Origin: an uncultured Eubacteriales bacterium
Lineage (GTDB): Bacteria; Bacillota_A; Clostridia; Christensenellales; Aristaeellaceae
Length of the DNA: 16,108 nt
Assembly (NCBI GenBank): GCA_944333375.1
Contig: CALVKX010000019.1
Span: 1 to 16,108, forward strand
Direction of reading: 5' to 3'
Of this stretch, positions 6,878 to 14,713 are shown piece after piece. The first letter of the stretch is position 1. The number at the start of each line of letters is the position of its first letter. The translations under genes were made by a program, and so were the position numbers. The notes beneath the pieces are model-generated. The model did no database searches. It was not told the DNA's origin and was given only the letters and a program-made list of their open reading frames with translations.

Positions 6878-7863
6878 CAGGGCTTGCGCGCGTCGACGGC
6901 GGCAAGCCACGACCGGCCGGTCAGGCCGTCGGCGTCCTGCCAGGCGAGGGTCACGAGCCACGCGGGATAGAAGGTGACGCCGTCGTCGCTGTGATAGGCG
7001 GGGCGGATGTCCAGCGCCACGGGCCACTGGGCGGGGAGCTCGCGTCCGCGCTCGTCCTCCCGGAGGGAAGCAAGCACGCAGTCAAAGCCCTCCGACAGCT
7101 CCACAAGCGCCTCCAGCGGCTCCTTGAGCGCTTCGGCATAGCCCTGTGCGCTTGTCTCGCGCGGGGCGTAGGCCAGGATGAAGGTGCGCATCTCGCCCGC
7201 ATCGCCAATGTAGAGATTGGCCACGCTGCTGCGGCTCACGCCGTCCGCGCCCCGCCAGACGCAGGGGGAGACCGTCAGGCCGCGCAGGGTGAAGGCGAGC
7301 TGTACCCAGGTATAGTCCAGGCGCGGGGTGAACCATTCGGCAAGCACCCGGCGGATGTATGCCTCGCGGGCGTCGGGGATCACGTTGAAGGCGTCCAGCC
7401 GCGCCTCGTCCTCGGGGCGGAGGATGTGAAGCACCGAGCCTTCCCCCAGGCCGCAGGAGCGCAGGAAGCGCTGCGCGGCGGCGCAGGCCCGTTTGGCGGC
7501 GCCCTCCGCGTCCGCGCCGGCGGGCAGGGGCTCGGCCTCCCCGGAGACAAAGGCCGGGGCCAGGCGCTCCAGATCCGCGTCGCGCCAGTCGGCGCCGGTG
7601 GCGCGCATGGCCTCTCCGATGGCCGCTTCGTCCGGCTCGATCCATTCCGTGGTCAGCACGGCGCGCTGCTCCGGCGCAAAATCCGCCGGCAGGGGACAGT
7701 CCACGCGCAGCGCCAGTTGGCCGCCTTCCGCGCCTGTGCCCACGATGTCGCCCCGCAGCCGGCCGTCCGTTTCGGTCACGCCCGAAGCGTCCCGCGCTTC
7801 CGAGGCCAGGGCCGCGCAGGGCAGCAGGCAGGCCGCCAGCAATGCGGCAATGATGCGTTTCAT
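6877..7863 (-). CDS. Exported protein of unknown function in sigma/anti-sigma operon
   Basis: A 328-residue protein starting with a signal peptide: basic MKR, a hydrophobic core to about residue 19, then an ALA-SE type I cleavage site. The cysteine in LLPC has Pro at -1 and is not a good lipobox. The mature part is about 305 residues, acidic and Ala-rich, with no membrane segment. Its C-terminal region (YPAWLVTLAW, then RSWLAAVDA) resembles the closing strands of PepSY/YcdB-like modules, but I do not recognise a named family. The ATG at 7863 overlaps the preceding stop by 4 bases (ATGA) and has GGAGGA about 10 bases upstream, so it is co-translated with the anti-sigma-like gene. As third gene of a sigma operon it may be the exported effector or a co-sensor. 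Confidence 0.75.
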   Translation of the reverse strand: MKRIIAALLAACLLPCAALASEARDASGVTETDGRLRGDIVGTGAEGGQLALRVDCPLPADFAPEQRAVLTTEWIEPDEAAIGEAMRATGADWRDADLERLAPAFVSGEAEPLPAGADAEGAAKRACAAAQRFLRSCGLGEGSVLHILRPEDEARLDAFNVIPDAREAYIRRVLAEWFTPRLDYTWVQLAFTLRGLTVSPCVWRGADGVSRSSVANLYIGDAGEMRTFILAYAPRETSAQGYAEALKEPLEALVELSEGFDCVLASLREDERGRELPAQWPVALDIRPAYHSDDGVTFYPAWLVTLAWQDADGLTGRSWLAAVDARKP

Positions 7864-8627
7864 GGGTCCATCTCCTCCTTTTCGTCATCCGTGGGGGCGG
7901 GCGCGGCCAGGAGCGCGCTTTCCAGACCGGCGCTCTTTCGCGTCGCGTCCCAGACCGTCATCTCCAGCCGCAGCGCGATGGCCCCTTCCTCCGTCAGCGC
8001 CGGCAGGTCGGAGCGGGTGATAAAGTCTGGGGAAAGCTGCATCAGCAAAAGCAGCCCGTCCCCGTCCGGCTCGCAGGCGATGCGCGCGCCGCCGTCCGGC
8101 CAGCCGTCCATGCCTTCGGGATGGGTGTAGCAGGCGAAGCCGTCCATGAGCAGAACGGGCCCGGACGCGCCTTCCCGGCCCGCCTCCATGCGCAGGCCGT
8201 CCGCGTCCAGAAGCCCGGCGGCCAGCGGCTGGCCGTTTCGCGCCCTCAGGCGTACCGTCAGCGTGAGCCGCCCCTCGATCCATGCGGCGTCCAGCGCGGA
8301 GAGCTCCACGAGGCGAAGGCCGGAGGCGTCCGTCAGCCGCAGGGGCCGCGCGTCGATCTCGGGCGCGACGCGCTCGCGGTTGTGAAACAGGGTATAGGGG
8401 TTTACGTCCCAAAAGGTGAAAAGCCCCATCTGCGCCGCTACCGCCGTAGCGCAGACGAGCAGCGCCGCGGCCAGCGCGGGGATGAGCCTTCTGCCCATGC
8501 TGCGGCGCGGCGCGGGCGCATCCGGCAGCGAGGAAAGCACCTGCGAAAGCCGTCCGCCCGCCTCGGGCGGCGCCTCTCGTGCGGCCATTTCGCGCATGGC
8601 CCGGTCAAATGTCCTGTCGTCCATCAT
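7860..8627 (-). CDS. Membrane anti-sigma factor-like protein
   Basis: A 255-residue single-pass protein. Residues 1-45 are a cytoplasmic segment with the RTFDRAM..MAAREAPPEAGGRLSQVLSSLPD pattern seen in short clostridial anti-sigma domains and resembling the N-terminus of the protein at 3892-5928. A TM helix follows at about 47-66. The external 190 residues are beta-rich, with an Ig-like rhythm reminiscent of DUF4179 proteins (SALDAAWIEGRLTLTVRLRA). No HxxxCxxC zinc motif is present, so it is not a ZAS-type anti-sigma. Start ATG 8627 overlaps the sigma gene stop by 4 bases, with AGGAAGGG 5 bases upstream. The order sigma then single-TM protein is the standard anti-sigma arrangement; binding to the sigma factor is inferred, not shown. 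Confidence 0.78.
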   Translation of the reverse strand: MMDDRTFDRAMREMAAREAPPEAGGRLSQVLSSLPDAPAPRRSMGRRLIPALAAALLVCATAVAAQMGLFTFWDVNPYTLFHNRERVAPEIDARPLRLTDASGLRLVELSALDAAWIEGRLTLTVRLRARNGQPLAAGLLDADGLRMEAGREGASGPVLLMDGFACYTHPEGMDGWPDGGARIACEPDGDGLLLLMQLSPDFITRSDLPALTEEGAIALRLEMTVWDATRKSAGLESALLAAPAPTDDEKEEMDP

Positions 8628-9094
8628 AACAGCCCTTCCTTTTCAATGATCGCCCTGAGCCTGCGCCGTCCGCGGCTCAGGCGCGAGGCGGCGGTTCCGC
8701 GCGGGACGCCCAGCACGGCGGCGATCTGCTCCAGCGGATAGTTTTCAAAGTACATCAGTTCCAGCGCCAGCCGCTCCTTTGGGGGCAGGCGCATCAGAAA
8801 AGGCGTAAGCTCCGGCCCCTCCCGCTCCCCGGCGATCTGGTCGGGCCAGTCGCCGCGCAGCTCCACGCGGGCGCGGCGGCGCAGGATGCTGCGCGCCTCG
8901 TTGACGCAGGCCCGCATGAGCCAGGCGTCAAACGCCTCCTCGCGCCGAAGCGACGAAAGGCGGCGGTAGCAGTTGAGCACCGCCTGCGCGGCGGCGTCCT
9001 CGGCGTCGGCCTGGTCCGACACCACGCAGCGCGCGAGGCGCACCATGCCCGGCCACAGCGCCCGTACCCGCGCCTCGAAGCCGCTTCTGTCCAT
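8624..9094 (-). CDS. ECF-family RNA polymerase sigma factor (second)
   Basis: A 156-residue group-4 sigma factor. Region 2 covers about residues 10-75, with QADAEDAAAQAVLNCYRRL and a WLMRACVNEARSILRRR segment. Region 4 covers 103-150, with LPPKERLALELMYFENYPLEQIAAVLGV and a helix-turn-helix VPRGTAASRLSRGRRRL. ATG at 9094 has AGGGGG 7 bases upstream; the longer frame to 9211 reads through the terminator and promoter region and is not family-like. It is only distantly similar to the sigma factor at 5918-6421, so the two are probably separate signalling units rather than a recent duplication. It heads a three-gene operon joined by ATGA overlaps. Confidence 0.92.
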   Translation of the reverse strand: MDRSGFEARVRALWPGMVRLARCVVSDQADAEDAAAQAVLNCYRRLSSLRREEAFDAWLMRACVNEARSILRRRARVELRGDWPDQIAGEREGPELTPFLMRLPPKERLALELMYFENYPLEQIAAVLGVPRGTAASRLSRGRRRLRAIIEKEGLL

Positions 9095-9133
9095 CCTCCA
9101 TCCCCCTGTCCGTGTTTTGAAGGCCTTCACCTG

Positions 9134-9163
9134 ATAGACGCGCGGGCGGCCAAAATGTTTGCA
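9134..9163 (-). promoter_or_regulatory. Candidate ECF-type promoter for the second sigma operon
   Basis: On the minus strand TGCAAAC (9157-9163) precedes CGTCTAT (9134-9140) with exactly 16 bases between AAAC and CGTC. This is the geometry of SigW/SigM-class promoters (TGAAAC, 16 bases, CGTC). It would place transcription start about 35 bases before the ATG at 9094. Autoregulation is inferred. Confidence 0.55.
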
Positions 9164-9170
9164 AAAACGG

Positions 9171-9205
9171 AAAAAAACGCCGGACCTGGTTTTCCGGGTC
9201 CGGCG
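9171..9205 (-). terminator. Intrinsic terminator of the M56-SH3 operon
   Basis: On the minus strand CGCCGGACC (9197-9205) pairs over 9 bp with GGTCCGGCG (9178-9186), loop of 10 bases, followed at once by seven T (9171-9177). It lies 27 bases beyond the stop codon at 9233 and directly before the second sigma promoter, so it insulates the two operons. Confidence 0.88.
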
Positions 9206-9232
9206 CGGCATTTCCAGCAGGCCCCCACGGGC

Positions 9233-10969
9233 TTATTCCAGCCAGTCGAGCTGTGCCTCCGTGGCGGCGATAAGCACATCGGCGGCCCTGACATAGCCGT
9301 CCGCAAGGCCGTCGGTGAGGGCGAGCCAGCTCATGGGTCCGTCGGCGACGGCGACGTGCAGCCAGTCGCCCTGCTCAGCCAGCACGCGCAGGCGGGTCCC
9401 GGAGGGAAGCTCCTGCACGGTGCGGTCAAACCAGCCCGTGCCCGCCTTCAGCGCCGTATCCTGCGCGCAGGCGGCCACGGGAGGCAGGGTGACGTTGCTT
9501 TGCAGGGGGTACATCGTGCAGGGGGAGCCGGGGAAATCCACGTAGCGGCTGCTCATGTAGCCCTCGACGCTTCCGATGCGGACGCGGTACCACGGATCGG
9601 GATCGCCGGGCAGCTCCTCAAGAACCATGACGGGCACGCCGCTGAAGTAGTCGCCCAGTATTTCCGAGTGGGTGGAGGTCTCCCGGCGCAGGCGCACGCC
9701 GGCGATCACGCCGTACCCCTCGGGCAGCGCGTCGCCCTGCGCCTCATGGAAGGCGGCCTCGGTGCGGGGAAAGGCATCGATGTCCCAGAAGTCCAGATAC
9801 AGGGGCAGAAGGACCGGGGTTCTTGTCATGGTATAGCTCCCGCCTTCATAGGCGCGGCTGTTCATGCGGAACCACTGGTAAAGGGAGCTGCCGCTTTCGG
9901 TTTCGGCGTCGATTTGCATAAACGCGCCGGTCGCGTCGTTTTCGTAGACGTAGCTGTTGAGGCGGCAATAGCGCAGGGCGATGTCGCCACTGGCGTAAAG
10001 AAGCTCGGGCGTGACGGAAAAGCGCTCGCTTTCCTTCTCAGAGATGGGATAGCACAAATCAAACGCATGGGACCCGCCATAGCGCACAGTTACCTCGCGG
10101 CCCGAAAGCAGCGCGCCGTCGCCCACGGGCAGGACGGTCCAGCTCTCCGTCCCGGCCTCCAGCCACAGGGAGCAGAGCATCCGCTCCTCCCCGCGCCCGA
10201 AGATGGCCAGCCCCGAGGCCGCGCCGCTTTTCTGCTTTATGCAGGCGCCGCTTTGGAGCGTCCAGCCGCTGAGGCGGGGATGGGCGAGGGAGGCGGATAG
10301 CTCCTGGGGCGTCTCGCCGGAGAACTCCGTCACCTGCGTGTCGCCTATGGCATAGGTGCGCACGCCGGAGAAGGCCTCGGACACCGGCTCGGGCGAAAAA
10401 TCATAGCTGTCCAGCTCCTGTTGGTACCATTCGCTCAGCGCCGCGGGCCAGTCGCTTTCGGGGCCGTAGCAGGAGAGGAAGTATTCGCTCAGCGCCTGGG
10501 CGGCCGTGAGGCTTCCGTTGGCCATGCCGTCGGCGAGCGCCGGGGTCGGGGTGATGCCCCATTGCTTCAGCCACGCGGCCATCCCGCTGCGGACGGATTC
10601 GTCGTCCCAGCGGGTGAACCAGCCGTTTTCACGGGCGGCGTAGAGGCCCTGGCGCACGCTGCTTTCACCGGGATAGGCGTCATAGAGGGGAACGGTGACG
10701 AAGGGGGTGGAGGCGGACAGGTTCCCGTCCGCGCTCCGGGTGACGCGATACTCCCATCCCGGATGGTTGAAATAGGTCACGGTCACGCCATCATCGGATT
10801 CCTGAACTTCAAAGGTGAAGGCGTCCGCGTCCTCGGCCGTGTAGCCGTACACCTCGGTGAGGCAGCTTTTGGCGTAACGGAGCGCATCGTCCCGCAAAGA
10901 AGTGCCCAGCGCGACGCAGGGAATCAGCAGCAGGGCCGTCAGTATGATTCCAAAGGTGCGTTTCATCAT
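9233..10969 (-). CDS. Exported protein with C-terminal SH3-type domains
   Basis: A 578-residue protein with a signal peptide (MMKRTFGIILTALLLIPC, cleavage near ALG-TS). Residues 25-95 form a small PepSY/cystatin-like unit (LRYAKSCLTEVYGYT, then WEYRVTRSADGNLSAS) resembling the ectodomain of the preceding M56 protein. The middle, about 150-410, is unrecognised. Residues about 420-478 are a clear bacterial SH3 domain (GVRLRRETSTHSEILGDY, then YRVRIGSVEGYMSSRYVDF), and a second, more diverged one seems to lie at about 498-570, ending GYVRAADV. Such domains usually bind peptidoglycan or wall peptides. Start ATG 10969 (alternative ATG 10966) overlaps the M56 stop by 4 bases with a GGAG site upstream, so it is co-translated. 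It may be a wall-bound partner or substrate of the peptidase; that is inference. Confidence 0.8.
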   Translation of the reverse strand: MMKRTFGIILTALLLIPCVALGTSLRDDALRYAKSCLTEVYGYTAEDADAFTFEVQESDDGVTVTYFNHPGWEYRVTRSADGNLSASTPFVTVPLYDAYPGESSVRQGLYAARENGWFTRWDDESVRSGMAAWLKQWGITPTPALADGMANGSLTAAQALSEYFLSCYGPESDWPAALSEWYQQELDSYDFSPEPVSEAFSGVRTYAIGDTQVTEFSGETPQELSASLAHPRLSGWTLQSGACIKQKSGAASGLAIFGRGEERMLCSLWLEAGTESWTVLPVGDGALLSGREVTVRYGGSHAFDLCYPISEKESERFSVTPELLYASGDIALRYCRLNSYVYENDATGAFMQIDAETESGSSLYQWFRMNSRAYEGGSYTMTRTPVLLPLYLDFWDIDAFPRTEAAFHEAQGDALPEGYGVIAGVRLRRETSTHSEILGDYFSGVPVMVLEELPGDPDPWYRVRIGSVEGYMSSRYVDFPGSPCTMYPLQSNVTLPPVAACAQDTALKAGTGWFDRTVQELPSGTRLRVLAEQGDWLHVAVADGPMSWLALTDGLADGYVRAADVLIAATEAQLDWLE

Positions 10970-12549
10970 CGCTCGCTCCTTTCATGGTCAACCGGGGTAT
11001 ATCCGGCAAGGCGAAACACGGGTTCTACCTGCACCTGGAACATGCGCACGCGCTGGCCCGCATGGTCCGTCCCGCAGGCGGTTACATAACGCCGGCCATC
11101 CGGATTCATCCCTTCGCCCAGATACCGCATGTCCTCCATCCGCCGGGCTGCATCAGGCTCCACCCGTGTGGCAAAGTCCATCAGATAGGCCGACAGGCGG
11201 GCATACCAGCTCTGGTCGTGGCGGTCGGGCAGGCCGCAGGCGATGGCCAGGTCGTAGCCGCGCATGACGGCGCCGTTGCGCAGGGAAATCACATGCCCTG
11301 CCTCATCCACGGACAGGACGAGCTCCGCTTCGCCGTCGCTGCCGCTGACCAGCCAGCCGCCTTCCTCCGTGCGGGCGGCGGTGAAGGCAAAGCCCCCGGT
11401 GTCCTGACCGAGATCGTCGCTTTGCCACAGGGCACTGGCATAGGCCACGGCGGCATCTGCGTCCTCAAGCGCCCGCGGCGGCGGCGCCTGCGACGCGGCA
11501 GGAATGGCGGGTACCGGCAGGTATTCGCCCGTGGCAAATGCCCCCACCAGCGCCATGGAGGCCAGCAGCACGACGCCCGCCGCCAGCCCGCGCCGCGCAT
11601 GCGCGCCCCCGACAATGGAGGCGACGCGCATCTTGAGCCGGGAACCGGCCATGGTCATGCCCGTGGCCAACACGCCCGTGCCGGGCGTATCGCGCCGGGA
11701 GGCGGCCAGCACCAGCAACGAGGCATAGGCTTTGCGCTCCTGGGGCGACATGCCGGAGGTGACGCCCTCGTCGCAGGCGAGCTCGCCGTCGGTGCGGCTG
11801 AGGGAGGCAGCCAGCCATACCAGCGGATTGAACCAGTGCACGGCGCAGCAGACCAGCCGCACCAGCGCCCACCAGTGGTCATGCCTGCGCAGATGGCACA
11901 GCTCATGCCGGAGCACCCCGACGGCCTCGGCGGGCGGGATGGTGAGCGGCAGGACGATATGGGGCCTGAGCACGCCCACCAGACAGGCGGAGGGCAATGG
12001 ATCGGTGAAGTAGACGGGCACCGGTCTGAGCCTCAGATCGCGGCAGAGCGCGTCGTATTGCTCCCTGAGCTGCCCGGTGACCGGCCCGACGCGCCCGGCG
12101 CGGAGCCTGCGCCGAAAGCGCACGTTGGAGACGATAAACCAGCCCGCGACCAGCACCGCCCCGGCGGCATATATCCGCATGGCGCTCAGCGCCAGCATGC
12201 CGCTATAGGAAGCCTCCACAAGATCGCCAAACACCTGCGCCTGCACGGTACCGTTTGCGGCGGCCTGGTGAAGCGCCTCCGCCGCATCCGTCAGCCGCAC
12301 CTTGATCTGCCCGGCGATGGGGCGAAGAGCCTCATCCAGGGCAAAGGGAGAGCGGATTTCATTGATGGCAGGGTTGGGAAGCGCCAGCGGGCAGAGAAGC
12401 CGCGCGGCCACCAGCAGCCACAGCACACAGATGACGCGGCTGCCAAGCTGCGGGCGCAGGAAGCGGCGGATGGGCAGCATGAGCAAGATGGCGATGCCGG
12501 CCATGATGTTGGCTTCCAGAAGAAAGTTGTAGACGGTTGCGCTTCTCAT
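10966..12549 (-). CDS. BlaR1/MecR1-like M56 family membrane metallopeptidase
   Basis: A 527-residue signalling protease. TM helices appear at about residues 10-28, 37-57, 123-145 and 317-340. The cytoplasmic zinc-protease domain carries HELCH at 215-219 and the downstream EXXCD motif ELACD at 256-260, preceded by FNPLVW, as in BlaR1. The outer part (about 345-527) is not a penicillin-binding domain; it starts with a PepSY-like unit (AVAYASALW, then GWLVSGSDGEAELVLSVDEAGH). In BlaR1 systems, ligand binding outside activates the protease, which cleaves the BlaI repressor. No BlaI gene is present next to it here, which is unusual. ATG 12549 has GAGGGGGG about 7 bases upstream. It is co-translated with the SH3 protein and has its own sigma-A promoter. 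Confidence 0.88.
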   Translation of the reverse strand: MRSATVYNFLLEANIMAGIAILLMLPIRRFLRPQLGSRVICVLWLLVAARLLCPLALPNPAINEIRSPFALDEALRPIAGQIKVRLTDAAEALHQAAANGTVQAQVFGDLVEASYSGMLALSAMRIYAAGAVLVAGWFIVSNVRFRRRLRAGRVGPVTGQLREQYDALCRDLRLRPVPVYFTDPLPSACLVGVLRPHIVLPLTIPPAEAVGVLRHELCHLRRHDHWWALVRLVCCAVHWFNPLVWLAASLSRTDGELACDEGVTSGMSPQERKAYASLLVLAASRRDTPGTGVLATGMTMAGSRLKMRVASIVGGAHARRGLAAGVVLLASMALVGAFATGEYLPVPAIPAASQAPPPRALEDADAAVAYASALWQSDDLGQDTGGFAFTAARTEEGGWLVSGSDGEAELVLSVDEAGHVISLRNGAVMRGYDLAIACGLPDRHDQSWYARLSAYLMDFATRVEPDAARRMEDMRYLGEGMNPDGRRYVTACGTDHAGQRVRMFQVQVEPVFRLAGYTPVDHERSER

Positions 12550-12581
12550 CGAAAGCCCCCCTCTTTGGTGGAATTTACAAC

Positions 12582-12610
12582 TGTCTACCAACAGGATACG
12601 CTTGTCTACC
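12582..12610 (-). repeat. Direct repeat GGTAGACA overlapping the M56 promoter, possible operator
   Basis: GGTAGACA occurs twice on the minus strand, at 12603-12610 inside the promoter spacer and at 12582-12589 just after the -10. The copies are 21 bp apart, two helical turns, on the same DNA face. This is a typical operator arrangement. It is not the classic BlaI TACA/TGTA dyad, although TAGACA-GT-TGTAAA at the downstream copy is a rough half-match. Confidence 0.5.
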
Positions 12611-12621
12611 CGTGGTGTCAA
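12593..12621 (-). promoter_or_regulatory. Sigma-A promoter of the M56-SH3 operon
   Basis: On the minus strand TTGACA (12616-12621, perfect -35), a 17-base spacer and TATCCT (12593-12598, -10, four of six). It lies about 45 bases before the ATG and directly after the spoVA terminator. Confidence 0.75.
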
Positions 12622-12636
12622 GATTTGACTTGTAAC

Positions 12637-12657
12637 AAAAAAGCGCCCGCGGCGCTT
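12637..12657 (-). terminator. Intrinsic terminator of the spoVA operon
   Basis: On the minus strand AAGCGCC (12651-12657) pairs with GGCGCTT (12641-12647) around GCG, the stem running into a six-T tract (12637-12642). It begins within the last base of the spoVAE stop codon. Confidence 0.88.
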
Positions 12658-13015
12658 ATTTGGCGCGGGGCTTGAAGGCGAGGGCGACGAGCGTGCCGAA
12701 AAACACGGCGGCGGCGATGCCGCCCGCCGTGGCGGACAGGCCGCCGGTGAAGGCGCCGATGAGGCCGACCTCATCCACCGCGTTCATGACCCCCTGACAC
12801 AGCGCGTGGCCAAAGCCCGTCAGCGGAACGGTCGCGCCCGCGCCGGCGAAATCGGCCAGCGGGCCGTAGAGCCCCAGGGCGCTGAGCAGCACCCCGGCGA
12901 GGATGTAGCACACCAGGATGCGCGCCGGGGTCAGGCGGGTGCGCAGCACCAGCAGCTCCCCGATGGCGCACAGCGCGCCGCCGACGAGAAAAACCTTCAC
13001 ATACATCCAAAGCAT
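12656..13015 (-). CDS. spoVAE: Stage V sporulation protein AE
   Basis: A 119-residue membrane protein of the SpoVA complex, which moves dipicolinic acid into the forespore and releases it at germination. Family features are FLVGGALCAIGELL, TRLTPARILVCYILAGVLLSALGLYGPL, the GAGATVPLTGFGHAL turn and the C-terminal GIAAAVFFGTLVAL helix; about four TM segments are expected. Two starts are possible: ATG 13015, with a GGGGG-rich site 10 bases upstream, or ATG 13006, with GAGG 9 bases upstream; the longer form is listed. It follows spoVAD by 19 bases and ends in the operon terminator. Similar in its GAG...PxTGFxxA loop to SpoVAC, as known for these related subunits. Confidence 0.92.
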   Translation of the reverse strand: MLWMYVKVFLVGGALCAIGELLVLRTRLTPARILVCYILAGVLLSALGLYGPLADFAGAGATVPLTGFGHALCQGVMNAVDEVGLIGAFTGGLSATAGGIAAAVFFGTLVALAFKPRAK

Positions 13016-13034
13016 CCTCAAGCCGCCCCCTCTC

Positions 13035-14066
13035 TTAGCGCCGCGGCGATTCCAGCACCACCGCATGCGCGAGGCCGGGGATGCTCTCGCCCTGCTGGCT
13101 GCTGGTGACGCTCATCAGCGCGCCCGTGGCCATAAAGATGATGCGCCTGAGCTCGCCCCGCTGCAGGGCGGGCAGAAGCGAAGCGCACAGCACCGAGGCG
13201 CTGCAGCCGCAGCCGCTGCCTCCCGCGTGCACGTCCTGGCTTTCGCGGTCAAAAATCATCAGCCCGCAGTCCCGATAGAGGCGCTCGTCCAGCGGCATGC
13301 GCTGCTCGCGCATGAGCTGGAGCAGCAGATCATGGCCCACCTGCCCCAGGTCGCCCGTTGTGATGAGGTCGTAATCCGAGGGCGTGGTGCCCGTGTCCGA
13401 CAGGAGCGCCAGCAATGTGTCCGCTGCCGCCGGCGCCATGGCTGCGCCCATGTTGTTGGCGTCGCTGACGCCCAGGTCCACCACGCGGCCCATGCAGATG
13501 CGCGCGATATGAGCCAGCGGCGGGACGGACGGCTCGAGGCACAGCAGCGCCGCGCCCGCGCCGGTCACGGTCCACTGCGCCGTCGGCGGGCGTTGGGAGC
13601 CGAACTCCAGAGGATAGCGGTACTGGCGCTCGGCGGTACAGAAATGGCTGCTGGCCGCGCAGACCGCGGTGGAGGCGTGCTCGCCGTCCAGCAGCATCCC
13701 GCCCAGGCACAGGCTTTCGGCCATGGTGGAGCAGGCTCCGTAGAGGCCGATGAAAGGGATGCCCAATTCCCGGGCGGAGAAGGAGGCCGTGATGATCTGG
13801 TTGAGCAGGTCCCCGCCCAGAAGGAACTGCACGTTCTCGGGCCGCAGGCCGCCCTTTTGGATGGCCTTTCGGATGGCGTCCAGGTAGAGGCGCTTTTCGG
13901 CCAGCTCAAAGGTTTCCTGGCCGTAGAGCTCATCCTGGGCCACGTGGTCGAACAGCGCGCCCAGCGGCCCTTCGCCCTCTTTCCTGCCCACATACGCCGC
14001 CGACGCTGAGATGGCCGGGCGAAGCGGCAGCTCCACGGTTTGCAATCCGATGCGCTTGAGCGCCAT
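13035..14066 (-). CDS. spoVAD: Stage V sporulation protein AD
   Basis: A 343-residue soluble, thiolase-like protein that binds dipicolinic acid and associates with the SpoVAC/AE channel at the spore inner membrane. Family landmarks: early PAISASAAYVGRKEGEGPLG, LLGGDLLNQIITASFSARELGIPF, the GLYGACSTMAESL segment with the ketosynthase-like Cys, GVSDANNMGAAMAPAA, TTGDLGQVGHDLL, and a C-terminal GSGCGCSASVL. ATG 14066 is preceded by AGGGAGGG with 6 bases between. Full length for the family, and no frame break is seen. It lies 18 bases after spoVAC. Confidence 0.95.
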   Translation of the reverse strand: MALKRIGLQTVELPLRPAISASAAYVGRKEGEGPLGALFDHVAQDELYGQETFELAEKRLYLDAIRKAIQKGGLRPENVQFLLGGDLLNQIITASFSARELGIPFIGLYGACSTMAESLCLGGMLLDGEHASTAVCAASSHFCTAERQYRYPLEFGSQRPPTAQWTVTGAGAALLCLEPSVPPLAHIARICMGRVVDLGVSDANNMGAAMAPAAADTLLALLSDTGTTPSDYDLITTGDLGQVGHDLLLQLMREQRMPLDERLYRDCGLMIFDRESQDVHAGGSGCGCSASVLCASLLPALQRGELRRIIFMATGALMSVTSSQQGESIPGLAHAVVLESPRR

Positions 14067-14084
14067 GGCGTTCCCTCCCTGCGA

Positions 14085-14543
14085 TCAATGGAAAAACAGC
14101 GCGTAGATCACGCCGGTGAGCACCGAGGCGCCGATGCCGTAGACCAGCACCGGACCCGCGATGGAAAACAGCTTTGCGCCGAGTCCCAGCACCAGGCCCT
14201 CGCGCCGAAACTCCAGCGCCGGCGACACCATGGCGTTGGCAAAGCCCGTGATGGGCACGAAGGTGCCTGCGCCGGCGTACTTGCCCAGCTTGTCAAATAC
14301 GCCCAGGCCGGTCAGCAGGGCGGTCAGGAAGACCAGCGTGATGCTGGTCAGGCTGGAGGCGGTGCGGGCGTTCATGCTGAGAAAATGGACGCCCACATCC
14401 GCGATGGCCTGCCCCAGCACGCAGATGAGCCCGCCGACCCAGAAGGCGTTGCCCAGGCCGGCGCCCAGCTTCGAGGGCGGCGATAGCTGCTCGGTGAGCC
14501 AGGAATAGTGCTTTGGATCGGTATGAACGCGCTGCTTATCCAT
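14085..14543 (-). CDS. spoVAC: Stage V sporulation protein AC
   Basis: A 152-residue membrane protein; its homologue in B. subtilis behaves as a mechanosensitive channel for dipicolinate release. Seen here: N-terminal [17 protein letters not shown], then about five hydrophobic segments with [54 protein letters not shown] and [22 protein letters not shown] 14543 has GGAGG 8 bases upstream; the longer frame to 14642 is read in another frame of the leader ORF and is rejected. Its start codon overlaps the end of the 48-codon ORF. Only AC, AD and AE are present, the minimal set also found in clostridia, with no AA, AB, AF or EA. Confidence 0.95.
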   Translation of the reverse strand: MDKQRVHTDPKHYSWLTEQLSPPSKLGAGLGNAFWVGGLICVLGQAIADVGVHFLSMNARTASSLTSITLVFLTALLTGLGVFDKLGKYAGAGTFVPITGFANAMVSPALEFRREGLVLGLGAKLFSIAGPVLVYGIGASVLTGVIYALFFH

Positions 14544-14682
14544 GCTGCGGACCTCCCTGCGCGGGCGCGGCGGGCCGTCCGTCGCCGACGGCGGGCGGGG
14601 CCTTTCGGTAGATCTCGCGCTCCGCGGGACGCGGTCCCTCAAGCAGCGCGGAGGGAACGAAGGTGACGCGCTCGGCGCTCAT
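14536..14682 (-). CDS. Small ORF leading the spoVA operon, unknown function
   Basis: A 48-codon ORF between the SigG-like promoter and spoVAC. ATG 14682 has a perfect AGGAGG (14690-14695) at 7 bases, the strongest ribosome site of the operon, and its TAA at 14536-14538 lies just inside spoVAC, which starts at 14543, so the two overlap by 8 bases. The product is soluble, basic at its middle ([11 protein letters not shown]) and Pro/Gly/Ala-rich in its last 20 residues. I do not recognise it. It could be a small forespore protein, or a leader whose translation sets spoVAC expression by coupling. Confidence 0.65.
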   Translation of the reverse strand: MSAERVTFVPSALLEGPRPAEREIYRKAPPAVGDGRPAAPAQGGPQHG

Positions 14683-14713
14683 GCGGCTTCCTCCTGTCGT
14701 TGGGTTTCATCAC

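Noticed and set aside
6850..8130. A 426-codon plus-strand open frame
   Set aside because: Shadow of the exported-protein and anti-sigma genes, starting inside the spoVM terminator; no Shine-Dalgarno site or family match.
9155..10300. A 381-codon plus-strand open frame
   Set aside because: Shadow of the SH3 protein gene, crossing the terminator at 9171-9205.
10984..12675. A 563-codon plus-strand open frame
   Set aside because: Antisense of the M56 gene, low complexity His/Gln/Gly/Arg composition, and it runs through the M56 promoter and spoVA terminator.
12918..14009. A 363-codon plus-strand open frame
   Set aside because: Antisense of spoVAE/spoVAD, which are unmistakable on the other strand.
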